A DNA stretch of 64,000 bases from Macrocybe gigantea (GCA_011319805.1 SJRY01000050.1:744001-808000), one strand, 5' to 3'. Positions 37,401 to 49,820 are shown, numbered from the stretch's first letter. The notes: generated by a model not told the origin, from the sequence alone. A program made the numbers and translations.

Positions 37401-39012
37401 CTGGGCTCGAGCTCATGGCGTCTTTCGGCGTGCCCAGCACCGGCAAGGTGACAGGAGAGTATGGAAGGATCGTGGAATCGTTGAGGAGGAAGCTCAATGG
37501 GCTTAGGTACCCCTCGGGCGTCCCCGCTGCCGACGCAACCCAGGCTGAGAATGCCTTGAAGCGGAAGCGCGACCAAGTGGACAACACTCGCGATAGAGGT
37601 GGCGAGGCGACGGAGGAGCAAGTCACCTTTATGGGCGCAGACACGGAGGGCATGCTTCTCGATTTCGAGGTTTCGCTTTCACAAAACGATGCCGCAAACT
37701 CCCGCGATTCCGTCCAGCCGCCGCCGCATATACCGATGGCACATGGCCCTCCCATTCAGCATCCGCAACCGCAGCCTCCACCACCACCGCCAATTCGGGA
37801 AGTGCCTTCTCCAGCAAGCAAAGTCCCTGACAAGGAGAAAGAGAAGAAGCACTCCAAGAAACCGGTTGTGGGCTTCAGAGTACGCCCAGGCAAAGAGACA
37901 TCAGTCCCTTCTTGGATGGCGAAGCGGGTCATCGCGGCCACGGCGAACGGTTCCTCCCCTACGCGACCTGCAGATGAGGCTGCCCCACCCCACAACCTCC
38001 GTCTCTGTTGACTTCGCTGCCGATTCATTCCAAACAGGATACTGCCACGGGCTTCCAGCCTCATCCATCGTCGCAGTCCATCCAACCAGTCGCCCAAGCT
38101 CCCGAGCCAAAATCATCCACGGGCTCTTACCGCTCCAGGTCGTCCTCCATAGCCCAATCTGTCGACTATTCCAGCTCGTACACCAATCCTGACACCGGTC
38201 ATGTAGACATGCATGCTGCCCAGCGGAGAAAATTCAGCATTCACGATTTCGGTCATCAGTCACAGCCTCAAGGCTACACGTCATCCCCGACCACTACCCT
38301 TGATACCGCAGCGCACGCGGCACGAAATACTCCTTCGTTTGAAGCGCAGCATACATACGACCAGTCGGCCGCCGCGTCATTCGACACGTCCGTAAACGCG
38401 GAAACATCATATGCTTCCTCTTCCAATGTCTACGCCAACCAGACGGCCGTCATGTCGAGCGCCACCTCCTTTGCTTCTATGAGCGGCACGCCATCGTCCA
38501 CGTCTAGTTACAGTCCAGCTGCAATTCTGGCGTCCCACCAGCAAAGCCCGTCAACTTTCGGATCAGGCCAGGCACTTACTGCGAGTCCCCAATCATACTT
38601 TCATGTTCCCAGCACCTTCAATCCGTTCGACAATCAAGGACAACATTCGATGCCGCATTATGCCGATGCCACGTCTATGGACACGAGCTCGGACAACCGA
38701 GGCGTGGTCAGCGGGGGCATGATATCATCGATTCCTAGTACCCCGGTGTACGAAAAACCCCAATCGCCGTATGACGTGAAGCCCGTCATAGACGCGATCG
38801 CTCCGCAGCATCTGCACCCAGCTCACTTCCACGCCGCTGCGAATCAAGATGCAATGCATCAGGCCCTCGGCCAGAATCCCCACGCAATGTCCGCTTCGTC
38901 TGGTCACTCGTGGGCTCCGACCCCTCAACAGGTTCATGTGCCACCTGTAGTCGATCATCATGGCCAACAACAGTTCTGGAATGTGAATCCAGAGTACAAG
39001 TTCTACGGCTAA
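34405..39012 (+). CDS. Zn(II)2Cys6 fungal transcription factor
   Basis: Predicted DNA-binding regulator in the nucleus. The start is ATG 34405 (MQGPQDNESKPTSQQ). The zinc cluster reads CKRLKLKCDRRTPCGSC followed by a final Cys (near 34650-34730); the exon carrying the first Cys lies just upstream and its junction is uncertain. A short coiled-coil linker follows (LNNRLIQVEATLTLL). The fungal-specific middle homology domain includes LLTIDALAFLSTPCLITLSF, GRLVNVARAMGLARDPDE and WKRMVWWEIAFYDT. The C-terminal third is low-complexity Ser/Gln/His/Pro-rich, as in activation regions. The frame changes near 37983-37986, where one more C would restore it, and possibly near 35110-35160, where a 59-nt GT-AG intron is an alternative. 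The regulated pathway cannot be inferred. Confidence 0.82.
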
Positions 39013-39482
39013 TCTCCGCTTTTTCGTTCTCTCCTTTTGCTTGTTCCGATAGTATCTTGTTTATTCATCTCTTTCATTGTCCAAAAAAAACTTCTGACCC
39101 ATCCTTCTTTTTCGCTCTTTTCTGATTAATGTGTATTCTGTCTCAATCATTTCACGACCTCATCATGATACCTCCTTGACTGATTGAAGACTTGGCAGCG
39201 GACATTATACCTTGATTTATTCGTTCTGGAGATGTAATATAGAATTGGTAAGTCGGTCCTCTCGAGCATGCACTCTTCCTGACATTCACTAACTATCGTC
39301 TTTCCTCAAGGGTTATTGTCCACGAGTCACGAAATCTACATACAGTCCTATATAGAGTTTTCCCTGCTCCATATCTTTCTGCTTAGGCATTCACTAATAT
39401 GATCATTGTATTGTTTCACCGTTGTCCAACAACAGTTCTCGAGAAAAGAGTGCTCGGTCCTAAATGAACAGAAAGCCTCAAG
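39013..39482. other. 3' intergenic region, no gene seen
   Basis: AT-rich sequence between the transcription factor stop and the convergent small membrane-protein gene. It should carry both 3' ends. Confidence 0.5.
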
Positions 39483-40203
39483 TCATGCTTTGCGTACGGA
39501 AAGATACATGGTGACAATGATAATGACAAACAACGCGACCCATCCAGTATGTCTGGTATGCTGTAGCCACGCCTGCTTTTTTCCTTTCCTTTCAAAGTAA
39601 ACTTCCTTCTCGTAGTCTCCATTCCGCCCAAAGACAGCGGAGCGATGGTCCGCAACTCCAAGTTGAACCAGATAAGAAGCCCAGCGTTTGGAAGAGGAAC
39701 GGAAATGCGCCGGACGGTGGTAGAGGTAATGGTCGTCAGTGATTCCCTCCTCCAGAATGATAGACTCCATCGGTCCGTTTCTGCGCAATTTCTCCAGCGT
39801 CAGGTAAAAGTTTTGGTGCAGCGGGGAAAGCAAGCAGGACGGTATGCCGACGCTGACTGACGAGTGCATAGACAGGACGACGTCGGAGCTGCGGAGATCG
39901 AGGGTGTGAGGAAGCAAGTGTGAGAGATCCCAGACAACGCGTCTGGAGACTTGGCCGCAGCATCTCGTTATATACGACACTCGCTATAGGGCGGAGACGA
40001 CCTTCTAGGCCATACCACGAAATAATCCGCGGGAGGTAGACCCTGTCCAACTCCCAAATCGAGAAACGAGGCAGGAAAAGGAACGGATCACATTTTGTGG
40101 TCTCAGTGCGGAAGCATCTAGACTGTCCAACATATGGTCCACAATCGACGTCGATCGGCGTCGACCGAGCCTGTGATTTATCGTTTCCATTGCAATTGGG
40201 CAA
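39483..40203 (-). CDS. unknown protein with a C-terminal membrane anchor
   Basis: I do not recognise the family. The last exon (39483 to about 39980) encodes a soluble segment (LEKLRRNGPMESIILEEG, then DDHYLYHRPAHFRSSSKR) followed by one transmembrane helix close to the C-terminus (GWVALFVIIIVTMYLSV), suggesting a tail-anchored protein. Upstream exon(s) in a different frame (RFSIWELDRVYLPRIISWYG) probably belong to the same gene. The 5' end and intron positions are not established. Confidence 0.4.
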
Positions 40204-40478
40204 TGTACAGTGGTGGGTGGCTTGTCATGAAGATGCAAAGGTTGTCATTCGCATTCAACTCACGTTTTTAGTGTCACTGGCATGGTTAGGACGCATTCAT
40301 TGTGCGCCGGCATATTGCCTCGAGAGATGGAGGTGAATAAACCCCTGTCCTTTGTGGTACTGGTCCACCAGAGGGGTTGACCGATTTGGAGCTCCATTGA
40401 ATTTCACGCCCCTTTTACACTGACCGGATCAACTCCAGATTGGAATAAAAGCTACATGATAACATGATACAGATCTTA

Positions 40479-42452
40479 TTAAATGCGACAATTCAAATTA
40501 CTATCCCAATCATCGGACCCGACGCCACCCGCGACTATGAAGAGGTCCTTTGGATCGTACTTCTTCTTGATAGATTTCAGCCGACGGTAATGAGATCCGA
40601 AGAACGTCTGCGTCGGATTTCTCTCGTATAAGGAGGCCTTGAAACAATTGAGCTGCATTCACGATCAGTTAAATATAGACCTTACTTCATTAAAGTAGGC
40701 CGCCATGCCCAGCCCCGATAATACATCAAGGCTACGGCGCATCCGCTGCCGAATCTCCAGGAGCTGGGAGACAGGAGTTCCCTCTTCCCATACCACGGCT
40801 GTCCATACATGCGCAACCGCTTTTCGCCAGTCTGGATGAATGCCGGCCGCATCGGGATGAACGTTGGCAATGTAACCGCCCGCAACAAAACTGGAACAGA
40901 TTGAAGAAGACGGTAGGCCGTGCAAGAAAGCTCGCACGTACTTTATGGACACAAAGTCTGGAAGTGATAAAATGACGTCCGCAACTTTCTCGGGGTTGCT
41001 TTCTGCCATTTCATTGGGAATCAGTCGTGAGCCGAGTTCCACCGAGACGCCAACAGTCGCCCCATTTGAGAAACGTGCCATGTTGAAGGAATGGAAGGAA
41101 TCGTATGATTCCAATTGGACGAGAAGAGAGGGGTCTGAGGAATTGTACCCTATCGCGTTCTTCACATAATCGATAAATGGACCCATCGTGATATTGGCAA
41201 CATCGACAGATATATTTGGGGCCACCAAGATTGCCGTTAAAGCTTGGGGTGAGAGATAAGAATATCCTCCCCATTGCGCTTGCGCGAGGGGCGGATGCAT
41301 TCTAATAAATTCAGTGACAACCTTCTTGGCAATTTGAGGAGACGTGAAATTCGTAGTCAATGTGAAAGTGGTAAGAGGGAACTCGTCGTGGGTGCGATAC
41401 GTGGTAGAGAGGACCACAGCATAAGTCCCCCCTCCGCCGCCTCTCAATGCCCAGAACAAGTCTGAATGTTGATGCGAATTGACAGTAAGATGTTCGCCGA
41501 GGGCTGTGATGACTGTGAACTGCAGCGCATTGTCAACACCTGCATCGTCAATCAAATGAGGCCGAGCAGCAAGATCGCCAGAAGCTACGAACCGAGTCCA
41601 TGTCGAGACGAAAAGGCGCTGTGGCCACCTCCCATAATCCATCCACCAGATGCACCTACCGAGCCCGAGGCACTCAAGGCACCGACCACAAATCTTCCGT
41701 TCTTCTGAGCAGCATCGTAGGCTTCATACCATTGCACACCGGCTTCCACCGTGAGGGCTGTGTAAAAGTAATGTGAACCACAAGTCGCATTCGTCTGGAA
41801 ATTTCGAAATCACCTTTGTATGTCTCATTGTCGGACGCTCCTTCCGGTACAAACACATCATAGTAGGTGATGTCCTTGAGATTATGGGTCCAGATGACAA
41901 AACTGCCCCGGGCAGCGCTTCGACCTAGATAGTCATGCCTAAATGTATCGATATAAGCTTCAGTAGCGAAATTCACCGGGAGTCAGCACACCCAGTGTTT
42001 TTAATGACAAGGCGAAGATTATGCATGGCGGCAAATTTGACGCCAGCCTGGACGTCACTGGCAGATCTCGCGTCTATACCCAAGACGGGCACACTTCCCT
42101 GACCACAAGGGAATCCCAAAGAGGTATTAAGATAACAGACCTCGATGGTGCCATTCTGGAATATGTATGTTTCAAAATTCGGTGACTGCATTGAACCCGC
42201 GATTCCGGAACGCCAGCGGCCAAAGTTGGTGTTCGCAATGACGTCGGAACAATTGCCAGAGGGTTCGCCAACTGGGTAGCAGGCGGATTCCGGCGGTGTG
42301 GGGTGAATGAGTGGCCAGGATACTTGAGAAGCTAGCTTGCCAATGGCGGCATCGTTTGGCCAGCAAGGCTGTCCATAGAGGCATCGACAGTTTTGCTTCC
42401 GTGCGACCGCTAAGCTGGCTGCGCTGATGAAAAATAACCAAGCGGTTGTCAT
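40479..42452 (-). CDS. secreted FAD-linked oxidase, berberine-bridge-enzyme type
   Basis: Predicted extracellular flavoprotein oxidase (VAO family). A signal peptide is clear at the start (TAWLFFISAASLAVA). The FAD domain has an RHDYLGRS block, whose His is the usual site of covalent flavin attachment, then GASGGWMMGGGHSAFSS and RGGGGGTYAVVLSTTYRT. Several N-x-S/T sites fit secretion. The BBE C-terminal motif is intact (YFNEASLYERNPTQTFFGSHY, YDPKDLFIVAGGVGSDDWD, read across the last introns). The second Cys attachment site of bicovalent BBE enzymes is not evident (HGLGVDNAL there), which suggests single covalent linkage. Substrate is unknown; fungal relatives oxidise sugars, alcohols or secondary metabolites. 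Confidence 0.87.
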
Positions 42453-44550
42453 GAAGCCGATGTTCGATTCAGATCGAGGCAGGAAGACCGTCAGCTTTTA
42501 TGTAGAGTAGACGCTGCACAGCTATAATGGACCAATCTACTAACCGTGTGTCAGCTCTGCTTGCAACACTGACGCATCGGGAGAACTCCCACTCCAAGGG
42601 ACAGATGCATGTCAAGAGCCCGACTATCGGGCAAACCACTTGGTGGCACAGTCGGGCGACATCTCGTCCTCTTCAAGGTTCAGGCCAATAGCAAAACACG
42701 TATCCATGGGTCCCGGGTTGTGTTTGGCATGATTGAAGGTGCCTCGAAGATGACAAGGTGTGCAGAAGGTCACGGTTTCGCCGTTCCTGTGAATTTATTG
42801 TACCGGGAATCAAGCCATGCAATGACGGATGTAATTTTCTTTGAAAAAGTATATCCGAGATGTCCTGTGATCAATTAGAAGCAGATTTTGGGATTGAAAG
42901 GAATAGAGGAACCAGGCGAAACGTGCTGAGGTACAAGTACATGACTCTGGCACAAATTGACCTTCAGGCTCGCATATAATGCAGGCGTCACTTACCGTAG
43001 AATTCTGATGGTTCGGTCCCCCCTTAAACGGGAAGGGACGGCACGCAAGATATACGATAACGGCCCAGTGTTTGCCCTGCTGTGGTGGGACGAACCAGCC
43101 TAGCAGGGCATATTTGAACGGAGAACAGGATTCTGTTGGCAAAAGGCACGTACTATCAAGTCAGTACCTAAGGCACAAGAGACGGACGACACTTTTCTTG
43201 CCAGAAACTCAGCTGATGTAGAACAAAAACCCACGAAACCAGTGCTCAAGAATGCGCAAAGGGCGGAGGCACAGCACTTGGGCCACTTGGCAACTTCATG
43301 ATATTTTCTGCGTTATATAGTTGGGAGAAGGACTCATAAAGGATATAAGGACTACGCTGCGGAAAGCAAGCTGGACTCGGAAGTTGGGTTTGCTTCGTCA
43401 GAACAAAGCTCGTAGAGGAAGCCTCGCTGCTGACCTTAGAACAACGATAACGAGCGATCCACACCTTACCGTAGTCCCCATAGTCCCCATCCCTTTCATA
43501 CCATCGAAACAGACACATCTTCGAAGCCAGGTTCAAATCAGGAAACGCCGATGGGTCCTCAGTCACCCTGTCCTCGCGATAAACATGGCTGTTCGATTGG
43601 GCGAAGCAATACAAAAACGATCAACAGGACTTCACAAACCCGTTAGGTGCCAAAGCTCTACTAAAGTTTTCTGGAGTAGTCGTGGCCAAACAATTCAGAC
43701 GCCAAATTCAAGACTCTTACCACTAGGGTCAGCCGCTTTTGCACCCATCGCCGGCACATATAAGGACTGCGATAGTAGTCGTTAGCACACAAAGCTCTAT
43801 TAGTACGTTTGAATCTTTGGGCACAGTCTGCAGGCCGAGGAGTGGGAGTTGGAATTTGGAGCGATCAACATGCTGAAGGTCAATCTGGTAAGTTGTACTT
43901 AACGAAGACTTACTTTGAATCACATCGAGGAGTCCATTGGAGCATCTTTGGCTCCTGAATGGGTTTGAGCCTAGACGTTGCGATGCTATAATGTATGTGT
44001 TCGCAGCTGTATGGACCAGCGCAAGCGTTTTTCCAACAAGGAACGCATAACCCTGACATCGGTACCACTGCTACGATATCGACTTCTGGACGTCCTGGTA
44101 ATAATGCTACTTTCGATAAGCACCCAGGCCTTTCGCTCGTTCTGGCAAAGAATGCACCACCGAACCCTGAAAACGAGTCATCAGCATTCTGGAATCTTCG
44201 ATTACGGACATTTCACAAGTCTGCCCTGTTATGTTCTCGCATAGCCATACGAACATAAATTCGCAACCTACGCAAATCTATTGCTGCTTTTGATCTTGAT
44301 CCTGCTTTAGACCTGTACGTCTCACCATCAGCTCTTTCCAGAACACGATGTGTTTTCGGATGAATAGGGTACTGTAGAAACCCAGAAAGGACTGTATTAT
44401 AAGTAGACATCCACAACTTGATGAATGAGCTAAGTAAAACATGATATTTGTACGAAGCGGAGGCAGGTACCCAGACTTGAAGAGGTACGTCTGTCAAGAT
44501 ATTCCGTTCAGAATAGAGGGGTAAGAATTGGACGGAAATGAAATTTGGTA
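42453..44550. other. about 2.1 kb with no confident gene
   Basis: Several minus-strand frames (42810-43142, 43246-43614) and plus-strand frames (43978-44258) are open for 90-120 codons, but none shows a known motif or consistent splicing with its neighbours. A small, fast-evolving gene could be hidden here; I cannot support one. Confidence 0.4.
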
Positions 44551-46398
44551 TCAAGCCGCTTGTCCCTCGAGGGCGCGCTGCATGACAGGCGCGATCTGCT
44601 TGCGCGTCTTGCTCGGATCATGCCTGTACGCAAAGGCACTCACTCCAGCAGGAAGTTTCTTCCCTCCAAGTTTAGCCTTCTTATCTTTCACCGCCTGCAG
44701 TTCTGCTGCGCCCTCGATGCCTGCGCGGAGGTGCTCTGCAACACCAGGGACAGTGCGCTTACCCACCTCCCGCACGAACCATGCCATCTCTCGCCGGTGC
44801 TCTTTTGCGCCCCTTTTCTTCTTCTCTTTGTAGGTCGTCAGGACGCCAAGCACGGCTAGATCCTTGGACTCCATGTACTCGAGCGCCGCGCGTGTCAGGG
44901 GAGGTAAGGTGCGTTTCTTCTTGTTACTGTTCCCCTTGTCACCTCCCCTTGTCTTGTCTTCCTTGTCCTTGCCCTTATCCTTGTCTTTCTTGTCTTTCCT
45001 TTCTGTATTAAGCCATTCAACCGAGAACGGCACACTCGACAACCCTGCATAAATCGCCGGCTTCGGCTCACCATCCGCCCATCCAAGCGTCAGTTCGTAC
45101 GCTTTGAAGTCACGCCTCAATAGCGCCGATACCGGTAGGTGCTCTATCTCCTTCTTTTTCTTGTAATCCAATTGCTTCACCAGCGTCCGCACCGCGTCTG
45201 TTCCTCGCAGCGCCGTGTCATCGCCGTCATCGAACCCGGACTGTGGCGCGAACGAACCATCTTCCGGGAGGAGTAGCGTAGACCGTGGAGCGAGCCAGAG
45301 TGCCGCACGTCGGTCATGAGCTGTCGACTTCCCACCGGCCGATTCTGGTTTAAGTCCAGATGTGTCAATGAGGATGCCACCGAGGAGCAAAGTGGCGAGC
45401 TCTGGTGGAATATCGTCTGGGCTCTTTTCCTTGTTCCTGCCTGCCCGACCATCAGGTGCTGGCGGAGGGGTGTTGGGAGGGAGGTGTTCCGCACATGCAG
45501 CGGTGACGAGCGAGGTGCAGCTCCCGCATGGCGGCATGATGATCACGCGTGGATCGGCGGATGGGTATAGCCCTTCGTCCTGGTGGTGGTCAAGTACGGC
45601 GATGACCTCTGCCGAAGGATTATTCAGCGAGAAACTCTCGTGGAGCCTGTTGTGGTCCACAAGCGCGAACTTGTCCGATGGGAATTTTGCTGAAAACGAG
45701 TTTTGAGCATCAAAGGCGGAATCGCCATTATGAGCATGGGTATGCGCCTGGATCTGCGCCTCAGATGGCAGAAAGTCAGTGAGATCCGAGACGGTCAGGA
45801 GTTGCTCGTCTGGCTTCGTGATACCCGCAAGCTGGAACGCGTAGATGTTCTCTGGACGAAGAATGAGATCTTCTCGTGGCGTGCGCACCAATGGTACGCA
45901 TGGCCTTCCGTGAAGCTCCGAAAAGGCCCATGCTAAGGCAATTGAGCATGCAATCGAGTCGAGGTCTAGTAACATCGAGTCCAGAGTCAGGAGGTGCGAA
46001 TTAAAATTGAAGAAAGAAGAAAGGCGAGACGGACCTCCAGCTTCGTTTCCCATACACACAATCCAATTCTGTGCTGGAGTTCTGTTCTTTTCCTCGGATG
46101 CTTCTTCCAAACCATTCACGTCTTTGAGGTATTTTTTCTTTGTATCGACGAGCCAGTCCACTAGGGCGTCTGAAGGCGGGCGTGTCGGAGGTGGGTCGTC
46201 CGCCGCGTCGTCGTCTTCGTCGGTTTTCTTCTTTTTCTTTCTCTTGTCCGTCAAGGGGCCAGTGCTCTTATTAGAGACGCCGTTTGTGCCCGAGAGCGTG
46301 AATATGCGCTTCAGTCGCATGGGTGACATCGGCGAGGTCGGAGACGAGGGCGGACTAAGAGCCGTTGCAGCACGCTTCAAAGCCTTCAAAGTGCTCAT
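44551..46398 (-). CDS. exopolyphosphatase, DHH/DHHA2 family (PPX1-like)
   Basis: Predicted to remove terminal phosphate from inorganic polyphosphate using divalent metals. The first ATG in frame is at 46398 (MSTLKALKRAATALSPP). A Lys/Asp-rich low-complexity linker precedes the catalytic domain. The metal-binding motifs are present: GNEAG-DLDSIACSIA (joined over one intron near 46030), LVDHN, and the DHH signature VLDHHQDEG, with CGSCTSLVT after it. The DHHA2 domain follows (LLLGGILIDTSGLK). Near the C-terminus lies a Lys-rich insertion (KDKKDKDKGKDKEDK) and the family block SAFAYRHDPSKTRKQI. The insertion makes it longer than yeast Ppx1. Confidence 0.9.
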   Translation of the reverse strand: MSTLKALKRAATALSPPSSPTSPMSPMRLKRIFTLSGTNGVSNKSTGPLTDKRKKKKKTDEDDDAADDPPPTRPPSDALVDWLVDTKKKYLKDVNGLEEASEEKNRTPAQNWIVCMGNEAGGPSRLSSFFNFNSHLLTLDSMLLDLDSIACSIALAWAFSELHGRPCVPLVRTPREDLILRPENIYAFQLAGITKPDEQLLTVSDLTDFLPSEAQIQAHTHAHNGDSAFDAQNSFSAKFPSDKFALVDHNRLHESFSLNNPSAEVIAVLDHHQDEGLYPSADPRVIIMPPCGSCTSLVTAACAEHLPPNTPPPAPDGRAGRNKEKSPDDIPPELATLLLGGILIDTSGLKPESAGGKSTAHDRRAALWLAPRSTLLLPEDGSFAPQSGFDDGDDTALRGTDAVRTLVKQLDYKKKKEIEHLPVSALLRRDFKAYELTLGWADGEPKPAIYAGLSSVPFSVEWLNTERKDKKDKDKGKDKEDKTRGGDKGNSNKKKRTLPPLTRAALEYMESKDLAVLGVLTTYKEKKKRGAKEHRREMAWFVREVGKRTVPGVAEHLRAGIEGAAELQAVKDKKAKLGGKKLPAGVSAFAYRHDPSKTRKQIAPVMQRALEGQAA

Positions 46399-46982
46399 CA
46401 ACCAGACTTTAGTAGAGAGACCAAGTTCAGAACTTGCTGTTATATGACTCGTGAAGAGCGGCGTACCAGCGGTCGTGTGCACAAAATGCAATTCGTGCCT
46501 GTGGAAGGACAGAAAGGAGAGACGGAAAAAAAGAAGGCCGGTGCAGTTCGCTTCCCGCAGGCAGCTTTCACTGTTGGTGCCTTACAAAGGCCTGCTTGGA
46601 AGCTATCTGCGAGTCGGCTGTCAAGTACGCTTGCGCTGGAAGGAAAGATCATGCTAGAACGATGTGGTCGCATGCCAAGACGCGTGTCCATTTGGATCTC
46701 TTCCTGTGACACTTGGATCACAGCCACGGATGAGCGTATTCCCTGTCTAGGTGAGCTCTAAAGCTTGGTGTTCTGAAAATTTTTCACGATTCTGTTCCTC
46801 TGTAGTTTGAGATTTCGTTGACAGTCTTGGTGAGATCTGATGCTAAAGTGCTGTCATTCACTACAATTGTCAGAATTCTATGCAGCCAAGCTTGCATCAA
46901 TGAGACGGAACACCGTCAGACAGATTTCTTGGACAAAACATCATCGCAAAGATGCTCAGCCCCCATTCCTGTAACTTCATAT
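46399..46982. other. intergenic region, no gene seen
   Basis: About 580 bp upstream of the exopolyphosphatase. Short frames only; likely promoter sequence. Confidence 0.5.
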
Positions 46983-47255
46983 CTACTCCAGGCCATTCTT
47001 TGATTGCTTCCGAGCGCATACCGTCCTCTCCACCTCCGCGGCGCCGATCCTTGTCCACTCGTATGTGAAGAGCTTGCCGCTGCGTTGGATTTGTCCACTC
47101 TGTGCCTTATTCTCTTCATCCGGTGTTGCGGCCACTACGTGCGATATACGTTGGGAAAAACTATTGTTCATAATCTCAGCAAGGGCGACTTCGGAGCTAG
47201 GAGGGAGAAGACGCCTAGTGGTGGCAGCTTCTGCTGCATGTGAAGCTGTCTCCAA
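46983..47255 (-). pseudogene. decayed copy of the C-terminal end of the neighbouring P-loop GTPase gene
   Basis: The minus-strand frame contains VVAATPDEENKAQ, matching SVATTPGDENRVT of the gene at 47689-49130. The nucleotide match extends on both sides: the gccgatcctcgtccagccgtat block near 47840 corresponds to gccgatccttgtccactcgtat near 47045, and the segments between them align with small gaps. Only the 3' portion is recognisable. The fragment lies about 430 bp beyond the intact gene's 3' end, in the same orientation, consistent with a tandem duplication that has decayed. Confidence 0.55.
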
Positions 47256-47688
47256 CGGTCAACCTATTATTCATCTGTACCTAATCGCACCTCATGCGCG
47301 TCAAATATGATGATTTGAAGGAGAGAGAGAGTTTGATTTCAAAAAGGACGACTTGGCAGTGATGTGTCTCTACGACACGTGTGTAAGTCAAGTTTATGTG
47401 GATGCCTTTGACGTCTTCTCTGAATGTCCTCTCTACTTAACCCCGTACACCCACCTCGCCTCGATGCACACGTCAGCTTTTTCCATCATATTGGACAATT
47501 GCCGCGACAAGCAGGTAATTGTTAGATGAGCTGAGGCTTGACACTATTCCCAGAGGTCAGCTGTCGCCTGAATAGCAATTTTGCGTACACTAATATGGAG
47601 CGCATATCGCAACGGAAACGAAGTCAGAAGCACATGTGAGGATATCGTGGCCGCTGATGGCAGCTGAGAAGTGATGGTGATTCAAGTT
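47256..47688. other. spacer between the intact GTPase gene and its relic
   Basis: About 430 bp with no recognisable coding sequence. Confidence 0.5.
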
Positions 47689-49130
47689 TTATGACCGTCT
47701 AGCTCGAATCTGCCCCAACACCATTGCAATGGTATTCAGCTTTCCAATCACCCATCCGCGCAGCGTTAGAACCATTCCTAGCTGCCTTTCGAGGTCGTCT
47801 AAGCGCGTACGGTCCTCATCTTTGCGTTGCCGATCCTCGTCCAGCCGTATATTGATGGCCCGCAACTCCTCTTGAATTTGCTCAACTCGCGCTTCCAGCG
47901 TCACCCTGTTCTCATCGCCTGGTGTTGTCGCCACTGAATGCCTGCGAATGGGACTTGGACGATGAGAAGAAGGAAAACCATCGGTGAGCTGGACAAAAGT
48001 GACTGCGGGGCGAGGAGGCAGAGGAGGACCAAGGGTCGAAGGTTCTGGAGTGAAGGCTACACTCGAAACTCCCGCTACCAATGACTCTTGCTCGTCGACT
48101 TCCCGAATTCCGGCAAGCTTCGACGACTCGGTCTGCAGATGGATCATCCGTTCCCGCAGCACGCGACATTCCTCCTCCAGCTCCGCCCGAGCGGACGCGT
48201 CCGGGCTTGCTTCCATCTCCTTCAGCAATTCTTCGACCTCCCGTTCATGTTTCTCGATCTGCTCCACGATTTCCCGCTGGAGCTCCTGCCCTGCCGTCGT
48301 CTGCAGCACCTCCATCCCCTCGTCAACCATCTCTCTCTGGATGAGCAATGTCTGTGGCATCTTCACGATCAGGTGCCACAGGACATTGGCTGCGGACGTC
48401 TGAGTGTGGTCATGCTTGAACATGCGTGCATCGCCATCAAGCACCGGCTTGAACAACTGCGGTTTAGAAATGAGCTCGTTCAAACGCTTCTCACCGACTT
48501 CTGGCTCTTCAATATCCCAATGGGTCGTCACGATAGCAACATTTGTGAACGCTGCAGAGCCGCAGAGCTTCTGGAACATGATGAAGTTGCACTTCGATGA
48601 CCCACCCATCCGCACGTCAGAGATGCGATGGAAGTACAGTACTCCATGAAGTGTTTTCTTGGCTCGGTATCTGCGACATGACATGTCTCTTTCCGCTGGT
48701 GAAGCATGAAACAGGAAGACCTACTGTGATGCAAGAAACTCTGCGATCATTCTGAGAATGTCGCTGTCGTTTTTGCTCGTGTCATCAAAGCCTGGCATAT
48801 CGACCAACGTGACGTCGTAACCCTCAAATTCAAAATTGTGCAACTGGACTTGGTCTGTGCAAGACTCCAAATCGTTTCCTACACGAAATTCTGCGCCGCC
48901 GATAAGGTTCACAAACTTTCCATATCATTGGGATCCGAAGTTAATCGCCGTCAGAGGTGCAGCAGGTCACTCTTTACGCACTGTCGTTTTTCCCATTCCG
49001 GTTCCGCCCATGAGGCTAGGTAAAATTCTCATCGATAATAGCTGGGATGTACAAGAAATTGGACATATGCGATGGACACTTTGGGGCGTCCGTTTCCCGT
49101 GGCGAATCCATTGGCTTGCACAGACTGCAT
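47689..49130 (-). CDS. P-loop GTPase (AIG1/septin-like G domain) with coiled coil and C-terminal helix
   Basis: Belongs to the G-domain proteins that are expanded in Agaricomycetes. The P-loop MGGTGMGKTT (near 49005-48980) is split from the next exon, which continues FVNLIGGAEFRVGNDLES. Switch II is VDMPGFDDT. A later exon has VLYFHRISDVRMGG and the possible base-recognition strand VAIVTTHWD. The C-terminal half is a long coiled coil (EIVEQIEKHEREVEELLKEM and LEEECRVLRERMIHLQTES) with a second coil after a Pro/Ser linker. The gene ends with a weakly hydrophobic helix and basic tail. The start at 49130 is the nearest ATG upstream of the P-loop exon, but the first splice junction is not in perfect phase, so the 5' end is tentative. 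Cellular role is unknown. Confidence 0.72.
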
Positions 49131-49820
49131 CGTTTAGCTAGCGTGAAAAAATCACGAATGTTCAGCCAGCAGAAGATATAATCGTGCAGCTACACTTGAG
49201 ATGAGGCAGTGGCAACTCTGTTTTAGGGCCATCACCTTCGGAATCCCATGCGCGTGTTGGCAGCATGTCACTGACAGGGCTTATCGTGGGGGCGCTACTT
49301 CTGTGCCGTGTGCCTTTCATCTGGCAGGCGGCCTGGAAGCTGTTCAGGCCACTCAGTCACTTTATTCCGGGTAGATGGCTGTGATCTTAGATGCCCGTCC
49401 TTCCTAGCATGTCCAAGTCGACTTCTAGGCATCTCAAGCATTCATCTCGAGACGGTGTCTTTCCGTTACATGGTCAAAGGGCAATGAAGAGCAAGGGCGC
49501 CACAGCGGTCATTTTCGCAAACTTGGGCACAGCGCTACCGACTGCCCACACGCCAGCAGATGCTCATCTACTACGATTGAGGGACCAATATGCTATGTTT
49601 TCCCATGTTCTGCATTCTCAGGGTGCATAATGCGTGTCAACGCAGAAGAATATTAAATTAGCATCGGATTCCAAGATCATGCTGACTGTGATGTCATTAG
49701 GCGCTGAAGGCCGTACATACAGCCTCTCCCCTTCTTACATCTCGGAGGCAATGGTCCCATCTTGGAACGTACACATGCGTTCTGACGAATGGACCGGGGT
49801 TTGATGGGACATGAAGTTGA
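49131..49820. other. intergenic region up to the retrotransposon nest
   Basis: About 690 bp without a recognised gene between the GTPase start and the copia LTR that opens at 49821. Confidence 0.5.

Noticed and set aside
42810..43614. Two minus-strand ORFs of 110-122 codons as a possible small gene
   Set aside because: No motif, no consistent splice joining and no similarity recognised.
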